NCBI GenBank assembly: GCA_023247725.1
Contig: JAHFFW010000017.1
Location: forward strand, 1-51,639
DNA from: Candidatus Omnitrophota bacterium
GTDB taxonomy: Bacteria > Omnitrophota > Gorgyraeia > Zapsychrales > JAHFFX01
Direction: 5' to 3'
Length of the DNA: 51,639 bases
The position numbers were made by a program, and so were the translations under genes. The notes under the pieces were generated by a model that worked only from the letters and a program-made list of their open reading frames with translations, did not search any database and was not told where the DNA came from. Numbering within the stretch: the first letter of the stretch is position 1; the number at the start of each line of letters is the position of its first letter. Below, one piece after another: positions 8,632 through 18,539 of this stretch.

Positions 8632-9155
8632 ATGAGAAAATCCCCGGTGAACGATTCGTTACTCAGTTTCCCGGCGGTGAAATCATTATGGCCAAAGGCG
8701 AGGATATCTTGAAGTGGGCCAAGGGATCCTCCTTGTGGCCAATGACATTCGGACTTTCCTGTTGCGCCATTGAAATGATGGCCACGGGAGCTTCGAGGTT
8801 TGATATCGACCGTCTCGGTTCGGGCGTGTTTCGCGCCAGTCCCCGACAATGCGATGTGATGATTGTGGCGGGAACGATTTGCATCAAAATGGGCGAATGC
8901 ATGAAAAAGCTTTATGCCCAGATGCCTGAACCCAAATATGTGATCGCCATGGGCAATTGCGCCATTGGCGGCGGGATTTTTTTCTATGATACATATTCGG
9001 TAGTCCCGGGAACGGAAAAGCTGGGAATCCCGGTTGATGTCTATGTGGTGGGCTGTCCGCCTCGCCCGGAGAATCTCCTTCATGCCTTTGTGAAGCTCAA
9101 GGAAAAAATCCAAAAGACCAAAGATGGACCTACCCCATCTGGTACAAAAACTTAA
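8622..9155 (+). CDS. nuoB: NADH-quinone oxidoreductase subunit B (cluster N2 subunit)
   Basis: From the ATG at 8622 the product has 177 residues. It binds the terminal 4Fe-4S cluster N2, which passes electrons to quinone. The expected ligands are present: adjacent Cys47-Cys48 (GLSCCAIE), Cys113 (MGNCAIGGG) and Cys145 (VVGCPPRPE). An upstream in-frame ATG at 8511 would extend through nuoA and was rejected. The 10-base overlap with nuoA suggests translational coupling. Confidence 0.97.
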   Translation: MAINEKIPGERFVTQFPGGEIIMAKGEDILKWAKGSSLWPMTFGLSCCAIEMMATGASRFDIDRLGSGVFRASPRQCDVMIVAGTICIKMGECMKKLYAQMPEPKYVIAMGNCAIGGGIFFYDTYSVVPGTEKLGIPVDVYVVGCPPRPENLLHAFVKLKEKIQKTKDGPTPSGTKT

Positions 9156-9597
9156 CGAGCGCATTCCCGGCGCAGTTGTCGAGCAACAACCTTCCGCAGT
9201 CGTCATCAAGAGGGAATCCCTTCTGCCCGTTGCTGCCTTTTTGAAAGACACCGAGCTTTCCTTCGCGAATCTTCACTGTGTAACCGCTGTTGACCGGAAA
9301 GATAAGATTGAGATGGTTTATCATCTGTATTCCTTCCTGCACCGATGGATGTTGACGCTCAAAGTCTTTTTACCTAACGACGATTTGACTATTGAAAGCC
9401 TTTGCGGTTTATGGAGGTCAGCCGACTGGCTGGAACGAGAAACCTTTGATCTTTTTGGAGTCAAATTCCTTCACCATCCGGATCTTCGCCGGATCATGAA
9501 TCCGGATGAATGGACCGATTACCCTTTGCGGAAAAATTTTGATCGACCCGATTTTATTCGCTTGCCGCAATCCGAGGGCTTAAAGGCCGGGGGTTAA
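9124..9597 (+). CDS. nuoC: NADH-quinone oxidoreductase subunit C
   Basis: This 157-residue hydrophilic subunit carries the 30-kDa signature: [14 protein letters not shown] followed by HPDLRRIM and YPLRKNF. It packs against NuoD in the peripheral arm. It overlaps the end of nuoB by 32 bases. NuoC and NuoD are separate proteins here, unlike the fused NuoCD of enterobacteria. Confidence 0.96.
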   Translation: MDLPHLVQKLNERIPGAVVEQQPSAVVIKRESLLPVAAFLKDTELSFANLHCVTAVDRKDKIEMVYHLYSFLHRWMLTLKVFLPNDDLTIESLCGLWRSADWLERETFDLFGVKFLHHPDLRRIMNPDEWTDYPLRKNFDRPDFIRLPQSEGLKAGG

Positions 9598-9601
9598 AAT
9601 C

Positions 9602-10732
9602 ATGGAACAGGTTGAACAAAATAAAAGTCCTGAATTAAGGTCCGAAGAACTCGTCGTGAATATGGGGCCTCAGCATCCCTCGACCCACGGCGTTTTGTAT
9701 TTGGAATTACGCCTTGATGGAGAGATTGTCGTCGACTGCCGGCCGCATTTAGGATATCTGCATCGAAGTATCGAAAAGATTGCCGAAAACCGTACCTACA
9801 TCCAGTTTGTTCCCTTCACCGACCGCCTCGATTATTTGGCTTCCATGAATAATAATCTGGGATATGTGTTGGCGGTGGAGAAGCTTTTGGGCCTACCGGT
9901 CAATGAGCGCGTGCAGTACATCCGGACGATCATTGTTGAACTCAATCGGGTGGGCAGCCATTTGGTATCGATCGGAACCTTTGCCCAGGACCTGGGCGCT
10001 TACGCCACGCCGTTGTTTTATTGTTTCCGGGATCGCGAAAAGATCGTCGAGCTTTTTGATGAACTCTGTGGAAGCCGGTTGACGTATAATTACATGCGCA
10101 TCGGCGGGGTCCAAAACGATCTGCCGCCGGGTGTGGACAAGATCATTAAAGATTTTATCCAGTATGAGCGCAAAAAGCTGGACGAATACAATGAGCTCTT
10201 GACCTACAATGCCATCTTTTTGTCCCGAACCAAGAAGGTTGGAATTCTTTCCAAAGAAACGGCCATCAATTATGGGGTCACGGGTCCCTGCCTGCGGGCC
10301 ACGGGATTCAAGTGGGATCTGCGCAAGGAAGAACCCTATCTTATTTATGACCGGTTCAAATTCGATATTCCCGTTGGGACCATGGGCGACTCATGGGACC
10401 GTTATAAGGTTCGCTTAGAGGAGATTCAAGAAAGCTTAAAGATCATCGAACAGGCGATCGGGGCTGTGCCTGAAGGTAATCCCGTAGCCAAGGTCAATAA
10501 AGTTTACAAACCCGCTGCGGGCGAGGTTTATTTACGCACGGAAAATCCTCGCGGGGAATTGGGGTTTTATATCGTGAGTGATGGAACGACCAAACCTTAC
10601 CGCAACAAGATCCGTTCACCATCGTTTTCCAACCTGAGTGTTCTTCCGGAATTGATTCGAGGCTTAAACGTTTCCGACGCGGTCTGCGTCCTGGGCAGCA
10701 TTGATATTGTGATGGGGGAGATCGACCGCTAA
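9602..10732 (+). CDS. nuoD: NADH-quinone oxidoreductase subunit D (quinone-site subunit)
   Basis: This 376-residue 49-kDa subunit has the quinone-binding HPSTHGV loop near the N-terminus (MGPQHPSTHG). The conserved C-terminal PRGELGFY and RSPSFSNL segments follow, ending in DIVMGEIDR, the typical family end. It is homologous to the large subunit of NiFe hydrogenases but lacks the Ni-binding CxxC pairs. It lies four bases after nuoC. Confidence 0.97.
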   Translation: MEQVEQNKSPELRSEELVVNMGPQHPSTHGVLYLELRLDGEIVVDCRPHLGYLHRSIEKIAENRTYIQFVPFTDRLDYLASMNNNLGYVLAVEKLLGLPVNERVQYIRTIIVELNRVGSHLVSIGTFAQDLGAYATPLFYCFRDREKIVELFDELCGSRLTYNYMRIGGVQNDLPPGVDKIIKDFIQYERKKLDEYNELLTYNAIFLSRTKKVGILSKETAINYGVTGPCLRATGFKWDLRKEEPYLIYDRFKFDIPVGTMGDSWDRYKVRLEEIQESLKIIEQAIGAVPEGNPVAKVNKVYKPAAGEVYLRTENPRGELGFYIVSDGTTKPYRNKIRSPSFSNLSVLPELIRGLNVSDAVCVLGSIDIVMGEIDR

Positions 10733-11685
10733 TGCCGGGCATGGGATTGTTATTGTTGAAAGGAATGGCCGTCCTTGGATTTATTTCTACTTCGGCGATG
10801 TTCCTCATTTGGTGGGAGCGCAAGGTTTCTGCCCTCATCCAAAATCGGATGGGGCCCATGGCCACCGGCTGGCATGGAAGCCTGCAATCCGTTGCGGATT
10901 CCATCAAACTCCTATTAAAAGAGAACATCGTTCCTGCCGGCGCGGACAAATTGATCTGGTGGCTGGCGCCTTTCTTTGTTGTCTTTCCGTCGGTTTCTGC
11001 GTTCGTAACGATTCCTTTCAGCGAAAAGCTGGTTCCCCGGGATTTGAATGTCGGGATTTTATTTGTGACTTCCATCACTTCGGTTTGCGTGTTGGGAATT
11101 TTTATGGCGGGGTGGGGCTCCAACAACAAGTATTCTTTGTTGGGGGGAATGCGCTCGGCGGCGCAGATCATCAGCTACGAAGTTCCTTTGTTATTGTCGA
11201 TTGTCCTTGTGGTCATGCAAACCGGAACCTTGTCGATGGTCGAAATTGTTCGCGCCCAGGCGCATGGCTGGTTTCTCTTAAGACCCCATTTGGCCTTAGC
11301 CTTTGTGATTTATCTTATTTCGGCGACGGCGGAAGTCAACCGTGTTCCCTTTGATATCCCAGAGGCCGAATCAGAATTGGGGGCTGGTTATCATACGGAA
11401 TATTCAGGAATGAAATTTGCGATGTTTTTTGTGGCGGAGTATACGAATCTTTTCATTATCTCAGCGGTCGCTGCGACCCTTTTCCTAGGAGGGTGGCAAG
11501 GGCCTTTGTTGCCGCCGGTCGTCTGGTTTTTGCTTAAGGCGTATGGCATCATCTTTCTTCTGATGTGGGTTCGCTGGACACTCCCGCGAGTGCGGATGGA
11601 TCAGATGATGGCCTTTGCCTGGAAGGTGTTAACGCCCGTTTCGCTGGCCAATTTGCTTTTGAGCGGCTGGCTGATGCTTCGCTAA
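10732..11685 (+). CDS. nuoH: NADH-quinone oxidoreductase subunit H
   Basis: This 317-residue polytopic subunit (about eight helices) holds the conserved quinone-chamber segment TAEVNRVPFDIPEAESELGAGYHTEY and WWERKVSALIQNRMGP at the N-terminus. It couples quinone chemistry to the antiporter-like subunits. The start codon overlaps the nuoD stop by one base (TAATG). Confidence 0.97.
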   Translation: MPGMGLLLLKGMAVLGFISTSAMFLIWWERKVSALIQNRMGPMATGWHGSLQSVADSIKLLLKENIVPAGADKLIWWLAPFFVVFPSVSAFVTIPFSEKLVPRDLNVGILFVTSITSVCVLGIFMAGWGSNNKYSLLGGMRSAAQIISYEVPLLLSIVLVVMQTGTLSMVEIVRAQAHGWFLLRPHLALAFVIYLISATAEVNRVPFDIPEAESELGAGYHTEYSGMKFAMFFVAEYTNLFIISAVAATLFLGGWQGPLLPPVVWFLLKAYGIIFLLMWVRWTLPRVRMDQMMAFAWKVLTPVSLANLLLSGWLMLR

Positions 11686-11745
11686 AGATCATGCCGCGCA
11701 ACGCGAATAAAACTCGCTGGTGATAAAAATAGAAAGCAGCATCAA

Positions 11746-12219
11746 ATGTTTAGACCGATCAAAGTTTTTTTCTTAAGCGCCTTAAGCCTTTTGATCGGCA
11801 TGAAAGTGACGATCAAAAATCTCTTCAGCCCGCCGGTCACGTTGGATTATCCCAACAAGAAGCAGCCCATGAAGAAAAACTTCCGGGGGATGGTGGATCT
11901 CAAACCGCCGGCGTGTGTCATTTGTTACCAGTGCATCAAGATTTGCCCGACGGCCGCGCTCTTTTTGAGTCACAAGACCGTGGAACAGGACGCCAAGAAG
12001 AAAAACGAGATCACGAAATTCACCTTCAATGCGGAATTGTGTTGCTTTTGCGGTCTGTGCGAGGAGGTCTGTCCGACGGATGCCATTTATCTGAATCAAA
12101 TGTACGAAGTTTCGGTCTTCTCGCATGATGATCTGTTGTCGATCGATTTGATGGATCCGAAAAAATATAAGCACCTCGACGATCGGACCGTCAATCAACC
12201 CGAACCCAATCCCCAATAA
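11746..12219 (+). CDS. nuoI: NADH-quinone oxidoreductase subunit I (two 4Fe-4S clusters)
   Basis: This 157-residue ferredoxin-like subunit carries two complete C-x2-C-x2-C-x3-C-P motifs: Cys57/60/63/67 and Cys99/102/105/109. These bind clusters N6a and N6b, which carry electrons to NuoB. In this operon NuoI is the outermost Fe-S subunit encoded, so it may be the docking point for an alternative electron donor. A 60-base gap separates it from nuoH. Confidence 0.96.
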   Translation: MFRPIKVFFLSALSLLIGMKVTIKNLFSPPVTLDYPNKKQPMKKNFRGMVDLKPPACVICYQCIKICPTAALFLSHKTVEQDAKKKNEITKFTFNAELCCFCGLCEEVCPTDAIYLNQMYEVSVFSHDDLLSIDLMDPKKYKHLDDRTVNQPEPNPQ

Positions 12220-12230
12220 GCCTAAAACCT

Positions 12231-12716
12231 GTGGTGGAATTTGCTATCTACTCGATCGGTATCGGCGCCTGCGTCTTTGCGATTCTATCGGTTGCTGTCC
12301 GGGACATCTTTCATAGCGCCGTTTGGTTGTCCTTGACCCTCTTATGCGTGTCAGGACTTTATTTTTCCCTCAACGCTCCTTTCCTAGGCGTCATTCAGGT
12401 CCTCGTTTATATCGGCGGCATCATCACCCTTTTCATTTTTGCCATCAAACTCACCGCCAGGATCGGTGACAAAACCATTGCCCAAACCAATAATCAGGTC
12501 CTCATATCCCTGCTTGCGTCCGTGGTGTTTTTTGTTTTCCTCCTGTCAGCCATTCTCCGTCACCCCTGGGGGCGCCTCGCAACGGTGAAAGAACTTCCTT
12601 TAAAAGAGCTGGGTCAATCTCTTCTCACGAATTATATGTTGCCATTTGAATTCCTGTCGCTCATTTTACTCGCGGTCATGGTCGGGGCGATTGTCATTGG
12701 AAAGGTGAAGAAATGA
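12231..12716 (+). CDS. nuoJ: NADH-quinone oxidoreductase subunit J
   Basis: This 161-residue membrane subunit has five helices and the conserved VLVYIGGIITLFIFAI segment, which contains the pi-bulge helix of NuoJ. Two consecutive GTG codons (12231 and 12234) are the possible starts. No strong ribosome binding site is visible, so expression may depend on nuoI translation. The gene ends in an ATGA overlap with nuoK. Confidence 0.95.
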   Translation: MVEFAIYSIGIGACVFAILSVAVRDIFHSAVWLSLTLLCVSGLYFSLNAPFLGVIQVLVYIGGIITLFIFAIKLTARIGDKTIAQTNNQVLISLLASVVFFVFLLSAILRHPWGRLATVKELPLKELGQSLLTNYMLPFEFLSLILLAVMVGAIVIGKVKK

Positions 12717-13021
12717 TCCCGGTGCATTTTCTTTTGGAAGTCAGCGCCGTATTATTTTGCGCGGGGATCTACGGCGTCCTCACCCGGCGTAACGTCATAG
12801 GAATCCTCATTTCGATTGAACTGATCCTCAATGCCGCGAATTTGAATCTCGTCCTTTTTGACCGGTATTGGGGCTCGACCGACGGACTGGGACAGATTTT
12901 TGCCTTGTTTATCGTGGCCATTGCTGCAGCAGGAAGTGTGGTCGGGCTGGTTTTGGTCATCGCCATTTATCGAAACGGCAAATCCATCTTTACCGACAAA
13001 TTCAATCTGCTCAAATGGTGA
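12713..13021 (+). CDS. nuoK: NADH-quinone oxidoreductase subunit K
   Basis: This 102-residue, three-helix Mrp-like subunit has the conserved buried Glu in GILISIELILNAANLN (helix 2) and one in FLLEVSAVLF (helix 1). These acidic residues are part of the proton path. It overlaps nuoJ by four bases (ATGA). Confidence 0.96.
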   Translation: MIPVHFLLEVSAVLFCAGIYGVLTRRNVIGILISIELILNAANLNLVLFDRYWGSTDGLGQIFALFIVAIAAAGSVVGLVLVIAIYRNGKSIFTDKFNLLKW

Positions 13022-14862
13022 ACGTCGCCCATCTCATTCCGTTATTTCCATTTCTTGCCTTCTGGGTGAATATCCTGTTGGGAAAAACCCTTCACCGGGC
13101 CAGCGCCTGGATTTCCATCATTGCTTCCCTGATATCGATGGTTTTGTCCATCTCCACAGCCCAAGGGTTTTTGGCGGGAGCCGGATCTTATCCTTTAGGA
13201 ACCTGGTTAACATTCTTTGGTCAACCCATTGCTTTTGGCGTCATCGTTGATCCTTTAACCGTCATGATGCTGCTTGTTGTGACCGTGGTCGCGACCCTCA
13301 TCATGATTTACTCCGTCGGATATATGGGAGGGGATCCCCATTTTAGCCGCTATTTCGCCTACATGTCTTTATTCACCGCCTCGATGCTGGGACTGGTCCT
13401 CGCCGATAATTTGCTCATGCTTTATATCTTTTGGGAAGGGGTAGGATTGTGTTCATATTTATTAATCGCCTTCTGGTTTGAACGGCCCGCGGCGGCCCGC
13501 GCCGGGCTAAAGGCATTCCTCACGACTCGGATCGGAGATACGGGATTACTTTTAGGAATTTTTCTTTTATTTGCCGCAACGGGTTCTTTGTCTTTTACGG
13601 ATTTGAGTAAGGCGAATGGGCCTGAATGGATGCTCATGGCTGCGGCCTTGTTGATATTCTCGGGAGCCGTCGGTAAATCAGCCCAATTTCCTCTGCACGT
13701 TTGGCTACCCGATGCCATGGAAGGCCCCACCGCGGTTTCTGCCTTGATCCATGCCGCGACCATGGTCGCGGCGGGAGTGTATCTGGTCGCGCGTTGCTTT
13801 GTGCTGTTTGCCGCCCATCCGGTTTGCCTTGAGGTCGTCGCCGTAATGGGAGGTATCTCGGCGCTCATGGCCGCTTCGATTGCGAGCGTCAATAATGATA
13901 TCAAAAAGGTCTTGGCCTACTCCACGATCAGTCAATTGGGTTTGATGATGCTGGGTTTGGGGGTGGGAGGCTATAGCGCCGGAACCTTTCATCTGATGAC
14001 GCATGCGTTTTTTAAAGCGCTCCTCTTTTTGTGTGCCGGAAGCATTATCCACGGCGTGCATACTCAAGATATTCGTCTCATGGGCGGACTTTTTTACCGG
14101 ATGAAAACAACGGGGATCACATTTGTGATTGGAACGCTCGCGATCGCCGGGGTTCCGCCTCTGTCGGGATTTTGGTCCAAAGATGAAATCCTTGCGCAGG
14201 CCTTTGGGCCCCACCCCGTTTTATTCATCACAGCTTTACTCACGAGCTTTCTGACTGCATTTTACATGGCCCGGCTCATGCTTTTGGTTTTATTCGGCAA
14301 GTCTCGTTCAGAATTGCAAACCCACGAATCGCCCGTGACCATGAGGTTTCCTTTGGTGGTACTGTCCTTTTTTGCGCTTTTTGCCGGTCTTTTGGGCTCT
14401 CCCTGGATGCACCATGCCTTTCAAAAATTTCTTGCCTTCCAAGTCCCATATCCGTCGGAAGAAGCCCCTTCCAAGTTCGTTATGGGGCTTTCTATCGGCG
14501 TGAGTTTGTTGGGGATCGGTTTAGCTTATTCCATTTATATTCTTCATCGAAGGTTTCTCCCGGAAGGCATTCGTGCCCAATTCGGTTGGCTTTACCGGCT
14601 GTTAATGAATAAATATTACATCGATGAAATCTATGAAGCAGTTTTCGTCCAGCCGTTTTTAAGGCTTTGCCGCCTTTCGTTCCGTTTTGATATGGCGGCC
14701 ATTGACGGGGTGGTCAACGGTATTGCCAATCTCGTCCGTCGTGCCGGAGGAATCCTTCGCCGGCTTCAATCTGGATTCGTGCAGAATTATTTGTTGATTC
14801 AAACGATCGGCGTCTTGATTGTCATCATGACGCTCTTAGGAAAACTATGTTTCCAATTTTGA
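13015..14862 (+). CDS. nuoL: NADH-quinone oxidoreductase subunit L (antiporter-like)
   Basis: From the ATG at 13015 the product has 615 residues. It is the distal proton-pumping subunit, with the Glu of FWEGVGLCSYLL, the HVWLPDAMEGPTAVSALIHAATMV helix pair and a C-terminal lateral helix region. The reading frame is open far upstream (12868) but that overlaps nuoK, so the ATG or the GTG at 13018 next to the nuoK stop is the likely start. Length and motifs are those of a normal NuoL. Confidence 0.95.
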   Translation: MVNVAHLIPLFPFLAFWVNILLGKTLHRASAWISIIASLISMVLSISTAQGFLAGAGSYPLGTWLTFFGQPIAFGVIVDPLTVMMLLVVTVVATLIMIYSVGYMGGDPHFSRYFAYMSLFTASMLGLVLADNLLMLYIFWEGVGLCSYLLIAFWFERPAAARAGLKAFLTTRIGDTGLLLGIFLLFAATGSLSFTDLSKANGPEWMLMAAALLIFSGAVGKSAQFPLHVWLPDAMEGPTAVSALIHAATMVAAGVYLVARCFVLFAAHPVCLEVVAVMGGISALMAASIASVNNDIKKVLAYSTISQLGLMMLGLGVGGYSAGTFHLMTHAFFKALLFLCAGSIIHGVHTQDIRLMGGLFYRMKTTGITFVIGTLAIAGVPPLSGFWSKDEILAQAFGPHPVLFITALLTSFLTAFYMARLMLLVLFGKSRSELQTHESPVTMRFPLVVLSFFALFAGLLGSPWMHHAFQKFLAFQVPYPSEEAPSKFVMGLSIGVSLLGIGLAYSIYILHRRFLPEGIRAQFGWLYRLLMNKYYIDEIYEAVFVQPFLRLCRLSFRFDMAAIDGVVNGIANLVRRAGGILRRLQSGFVQNYLLIQTIGVLIVIMTLLGKLCFQF

Positions 14863-16310
14863 GCTGGTTGGTTTTTTTGCCCTTAGGCGGTGCCCTCGTC
14901 GTTTTTTTATTACCCAAAAAAGAAGTAGGGTTGATGCGCGGCGTGGCTTTGGTGTCGAGCCTGGCGGTGCTCATTCTGTCCTTGCGCCTATGTTTGGGTT
15001 TTGCGCAAGGGAAAACGGAAATGCAATTTGTGGAGGTGTCACCCTGGATTCCCCAGATGAATGTGATGTATTTTTTGGGGGTGGATGGTCTGAGCGTCAG
15101 TCTGGTTTTTTTAACGGCGTTGTTGGGATTTCTGGCCTGCGCGGCTTCGGGGTGCATTCTTCATCGTCAAAAAGAATATTTCATCCTTTATCAATTGCTC
15201 ATGACTGGTATGATGGGAACCTTTGTGGCTTTGGATTTTTTTCTCTTTTATATTTTTTGGGAATTGGTGTTGATCCCTATGTACTTTCTAATTGGAATCT
15301 GGGGAGGACCCCGACGGGAATATGCCGCAATGAAATTTTTTCTCTATACGCTGGCCGGCTCGGTCTTGATGTTGGTCGCCATTATTACAGTCTACTTTTC
15401 TGCGACGCCGCATAGCTTCAACATGCTGGAATTAAGGAACGTGACTTCCACTTTGGATTTTCCGTTGCAGATTTTTTTATTTCTAGCCTTTTTTGCGGCC
15501 TTTGCGATTAAGGTTCCGATTTTTCCATTTCACACCTGGCTTCCGGATGCGCATGTCGAGGCACCGACCCCCATCAGCGTTATTCTGGCCGGTGTGCTTT
15601 TAAAGCTGGGCGCCTACGGTTTTTTTCGGATCGGTTTTCCTTTGTTTCCGGCGGCAGCGCATTACTTTTCATTCGCCTTGGCGATTTTGGGATTGTTGAA
15701 TGTCCTTTACGGTGCTTGCGTGGCCATGGCCCAGACGGATTTTAAAAAAATGATTGCCTATTCTTCCGTCAGCCACATGGGGTTTGTTCTCTTGGGATTA
15801 GCGGCCATGAATGCGACCGGATTTAATGGAGCGCTTTTAGAGATGTTTAATCATGGCATCATCACCGGGGCGATGTTTCTTCTGGTGGGAATGCTTTACG
15901 ACCGCGCCCATACAAGAGACTTGAATCAGTTCGGAGGACTCTCTGGTCCAATGCCGGTCTATGCGTTTTATTTGACCTTCTGCTCGTTGGCGTCGTTGGG
16001 ATTGCCGGGATTAAACGGATTCGTCGGAGAATTCTTATCATTGGCCGGATCTTTTGCCTCCTACCGGATCTTGACGGCGATCTCCGCTTTGGGACTTATT
16101 ATTACAGCCGGATATTTTTTATATATGTTGCAACGAGTCTTGTTCGGACCGATTGCGACAAATCCCCGCCAATATAGCGATCTTCAGGCAACTGAAATCT
16201 TAACGCTGACTCCCTTGACGATCATCATGATCGTGGTTGGGTTTTTTCCCATAGTCATTTTGCAATTTCAGGAAACCGCGGTGCAAGGGCTATTGAAGTG
16301 GCTATTTTAG
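14847..16310 (+). CDS. nuoM: NADH-quinone oxidoreductase subunit M (antiporter-like)
   Basis: This 487-residue polytopic subunit has the conserved Glu in FWELVLIPMYFLIG, the FHTWLPDAHVEAPTPISV helix and a discontinuous helix with the Lys in KMIAYSSVSHMGFV. It forms one of three proton channels. It overlaps the end of nuoL by 16 bases. Confidence 0.96.
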   Translation: MFPILSWLVFLPLGGALVVFLLPKKEVGLMRGVALVSSLAVLILSLRLCLGFAQGKTEMQFVEVSPWIPQMNVMYFLGVDGLSVSLVFLTALLGFLACAASGCILHRQKEYFILYQLLMTGMMGTFVALDFFLFYIFWELVLIPMYFLIGIWGGPRREYAAMKFFLYTLAGSVLMLVAIITVYFSATPHSFNMLELRNVTSTLDFPLQIFLFLAFFAAFAIKVPIFPFHTWLPDAHVEAPTPISVILAGVLLKLGAYGFFRIGFPLFPAAAHYFSFALAILGLLNVLYGACVAMAQTDFKKMIAYSSVSHMGFVLLGLAAMNATGFNGALLEMFNHGIITGAMFLLVGMLYDRAHTRDLNQFGGLSGPMPVYAFYLTFCSLASLGLPGLNGFVGEFLSLAGSFASYRILTAISALGLIITAGYFLYMLQRVLFGPIATNPRQYSDLQATEILTLTPLTIIMIVVGFFPIVILQFQETAVQGLLKWLF

Positions 16311-16326
16311 AGAGGAAAAAATTTTG

Positions 16327-17760
16327 ATGACGAATCAAATCCAAGGTCTGTCATTTCTTTTCCCAGAGGCCATTTTGGTTTTTTTTGCCATTGGCTGCTG
16401 CTTATGGGGAGTCTTCACCAATCGCAGCGCACTGATTGGAACCTATGCTCTTTTGGGAGTGGCCATGAGCGCCTTATCCCTGCCGGCCAGTTTCGGAGCC
16501 GGAAAGAATTTATTTTTCGGGATGCTGACGAATGACCCCTTCTCTGCCTTTTTTCGACAAGTCATTTTGATCGTCGCCGGACTAGCGATTATGATTTCCT
16601 TAGATTATAAGGATTTGGACCGCGCCGATCTGGGAGAGTACTATTTTTTTCTTTTAACGATCGCGGTTTCTCTCATGCTCGCGGCCTCGGCGAATAATCT
16701 TCTTATGATTTACATCAGCCTGGAATCGATTTCGCTTGTTTCTTATATCATGGCCGGATATTCGAAAAGAGATATTTTTTCCTCGGAGGCGGGGATGAAA
16801 TATTTCCTTTTTGGGGCTGTTTCAACCGGAATGACCCTCTATGGAATTTCTCTGATTTATGGTTTACTAGGTACTTTGAGTTTGCCAGCGATTGTCGGTC
16901 AATGCTCAACGATCATGAGCGAACCGGCCGCAGGCTTAGCCTTGCTGCTTATCTTGGTTGGTTTTGGGTTCAAATGCTCCTTGGTTCCCTTTCATATGTG
17001 GACGCCCGATGTTTATCAGGGCGCTCCCACGCCCATGGCGGCGCTATTTTCGGTGGGGTCAAAGACTGTCGGTTTTGCTTTCCTCTTGCGGGTTTTTGTT
17101 TTAACGTTTGGGAAAAATTTTGAATCTTGGCCATTGCTGGCATCCATGCTGGCCATTGTAACGATGACTCTGGGAAATTTGACGGCCCTGGAGCAAACGA
17201 ATCTCAAGCGTCTTCTCGCGTATTCCACGATTGCTCAAGCCGGATATATCTTTTTGGGTCTGGCCATCGCCACCCCAATGGGAATCAAGGCATTTTTATT
17301 CTATCTTTTTGTTTATGCCTTGATGAATATGGGGGCCTTTGGCGCCGTCATCATAATCAATAATTCTTTAAAGAGTGAACAACTTGAGGATTACAGTGGC
17401 TTTTATCGTCGTGATCCTTTGACCGCGGTGACATTCGCCATCCTCTTGTTGTCCTTGGCAGGGCTTCCGCCTTTAGCCGGTTTCCTGGCGAAATTTTTTA
17501 TTATTGCTGCAGCGGTTGAAGCCAAACTCACGGTGTTGGCTGGGATCGTGGTCATCAATAGCGTGGTCGCCGTGTATTATTATGTCCGGATCATCAAATT
17601 TATGTTTTTGCACGAACCTTCCGGACAGGCGGCTCCCCCGGGTCCTTGCCGTTTACATTTACATCTGGTCTTAGTCATTACGGCAGCGGCGAATCTGATC
17701 CTGGGATTGTGGCCCCATGCCATCCTGGGCTGGATCACAAATCTCCTGAGGATGGGATAA
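16327..17760 (+). CDS. nuoN: NADH-quinone oxidoreductase subunit N (antiporter-like)
   Basis: From the ATG at 16327 the product has 477 residues; a TTG directly before it is a less likely start. Family features are SLESISLVSYIMAG, the FHMWTPDVYQGAPTPMAALFSV helix and LKRLLAYSTIAQAGYIFLG. AGAGGAAAA precedes the start. It is the last gene of the operon. No nuoE, nuoF or nuoG follows, so the NADH-binding module is not encoded here. Confidence 0.96.
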   Translation: MTNQIQGLSFLFPEAILVFFAIGCCLWGVFTNRSALIGTYALLGVAMSALSLPASFGAGKNLFFGMLTNDPFSAFFRQVILIVAGLAIMISLDYKDLDRADLGEYYFFLLTIAVSLMLAASANNLLMIYISLESISLVSYIMAGYSKRDIFSSEAGMKYFLFGAVSTGMTLYGISLIYGLLGTLSLPAIVGQCSTIMSEPAAGLALLLILVGFGFKCSLVPFHMWTPDVYQGAPTPMAALFSVGSKTVGFAFLLRVFVLTFGKNFESWPLLASMLAIVTMTLGNLTALEQTNLKRLLAYSTIAQAGYIFLGLAIATPMGIKAFLFYLFVYALMNMGAFGAVIIINNSLKSEQLEDYSGFYRRDPLTAVTFAILLLSLAGLPPLAGFLAKFFIIAAAVEAKLTVLAGIVVINSVVAVYYYVRIIKFMFLHEPSGQAAPPGPCRLHLHLVLVITAAANLILGLWPHAILGWITNLLRMG

Positions 17761-17825
17761 AAAAGATTTTCTGGCGATTTTTATAAATTTTTTCGGTTCC
17801 AACGAAGTAAACTTTTGGGCAGTCC

Positions 17826-18482
17826 ATGAGTTCCTCAATTTTGGATATTAAGATTCGCAAATTCGTTCCTGCCGATCGGCCTGCTATTCGTCGGATCAGT
17901 TTTAAAACTTCTTTTTTAGGTTCTCCGGAGTTCTTTATTAATCACGAGGAAGCCGTTGCGGATGCCCTGACCTTGTATTTTACCGATTATGAACCGGAAT
18001 CAAGTTTTGTGGCCATCCAGGGAGAAAAGGTCATTGGTTATTTGACCGGAACCAAGAACGCGGCCCGGATGAATGCGATGGTTAACTCAAGAATTTTTCC
18101 CCAGCTTTGGCGCCATGCCTTTGGGCAGGGATTAATTTTTCAAAAGAAAATTTTGACTCTTTTGTGGTATATGGGTGGTAGCGCCTTGAAATGGGAATTT
18201 TCTCTGCCGGATGTGACCGACCGTTATCCGGCGCTCTTGCATATCAATATCGATGAATCGTTTCGCGGGCGGGGGGTGGGAAGGGCCCTCATGGATTACT
18301 TTTTGGATTATTTGAAATCCGAGCGAATTCCCGGCGTGCATTGTGCCACCTTGTCGGATGATGCTTACCGGTTTTTTACGAGCGCGGGATTTTATCTGCT
18401 GTTAAAAAAGCCGCGCACGTATTTGCGTTATCATTTCAAAAAAGAAATGTTTTATTACCTTTTGGGAAAGACGCTGAGGTGA
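17826..18482 (+). CDS. GNAT-family N-acetyltransferase
   Basis: This 218-residue single-domain acyltransferase has the acetyl-CoA pyrophosphate-binding loop FRGRGVGRALM (about residues 146-156) and the following HCATLSDDAYRFFTSAGF segment typical of motif B. An insertion of about 40 residues rich in aromatic residues (MNAMVNSR ... LLWYMGG) separates the N-terminal strands from the core. The substrate is unknown. It stands alone, 65 bases after nuoN and ahead of a strong hairpin terminator. Confidence 0.85.
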   Translation: MSSSILDIKIRKFVPADRPAIRRISFKTSFLGSPEFFINHEEAVADALTLYFTDYEPESSFVAIQGEKVIGYLTGTKNAARMNAMVNSRIFPQLWRHAFGQGLIFQKKILTLLWYMGGSALKWEFSLPDVTDRYPALLHINIDESFRGRGVGRALMDYFLDYLKSERIPGVHCATLSDDAYRFFTSAGFYLLLKKPRTYLRYHFKKEMFYYLLGKTLR

Positions 18483-18539
18483 TCGGTGAAATTTTTTTCA
18501 AAACAATTTATTATCCCTCCCAATTTTCGTCCCAACCCC

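Noticed and set aside
8595-9251. 218-codon minus-strand ORF over nuoB/nuoC
   Set aside because: Shadow of highly conserved nuo genes; no ribosome binding site or family features.
10494-11171. 225-codon minus-strand ORF over nuoD/nuoH
   Set aside because: Low-complexity shadow of conserved genes on the other strand.
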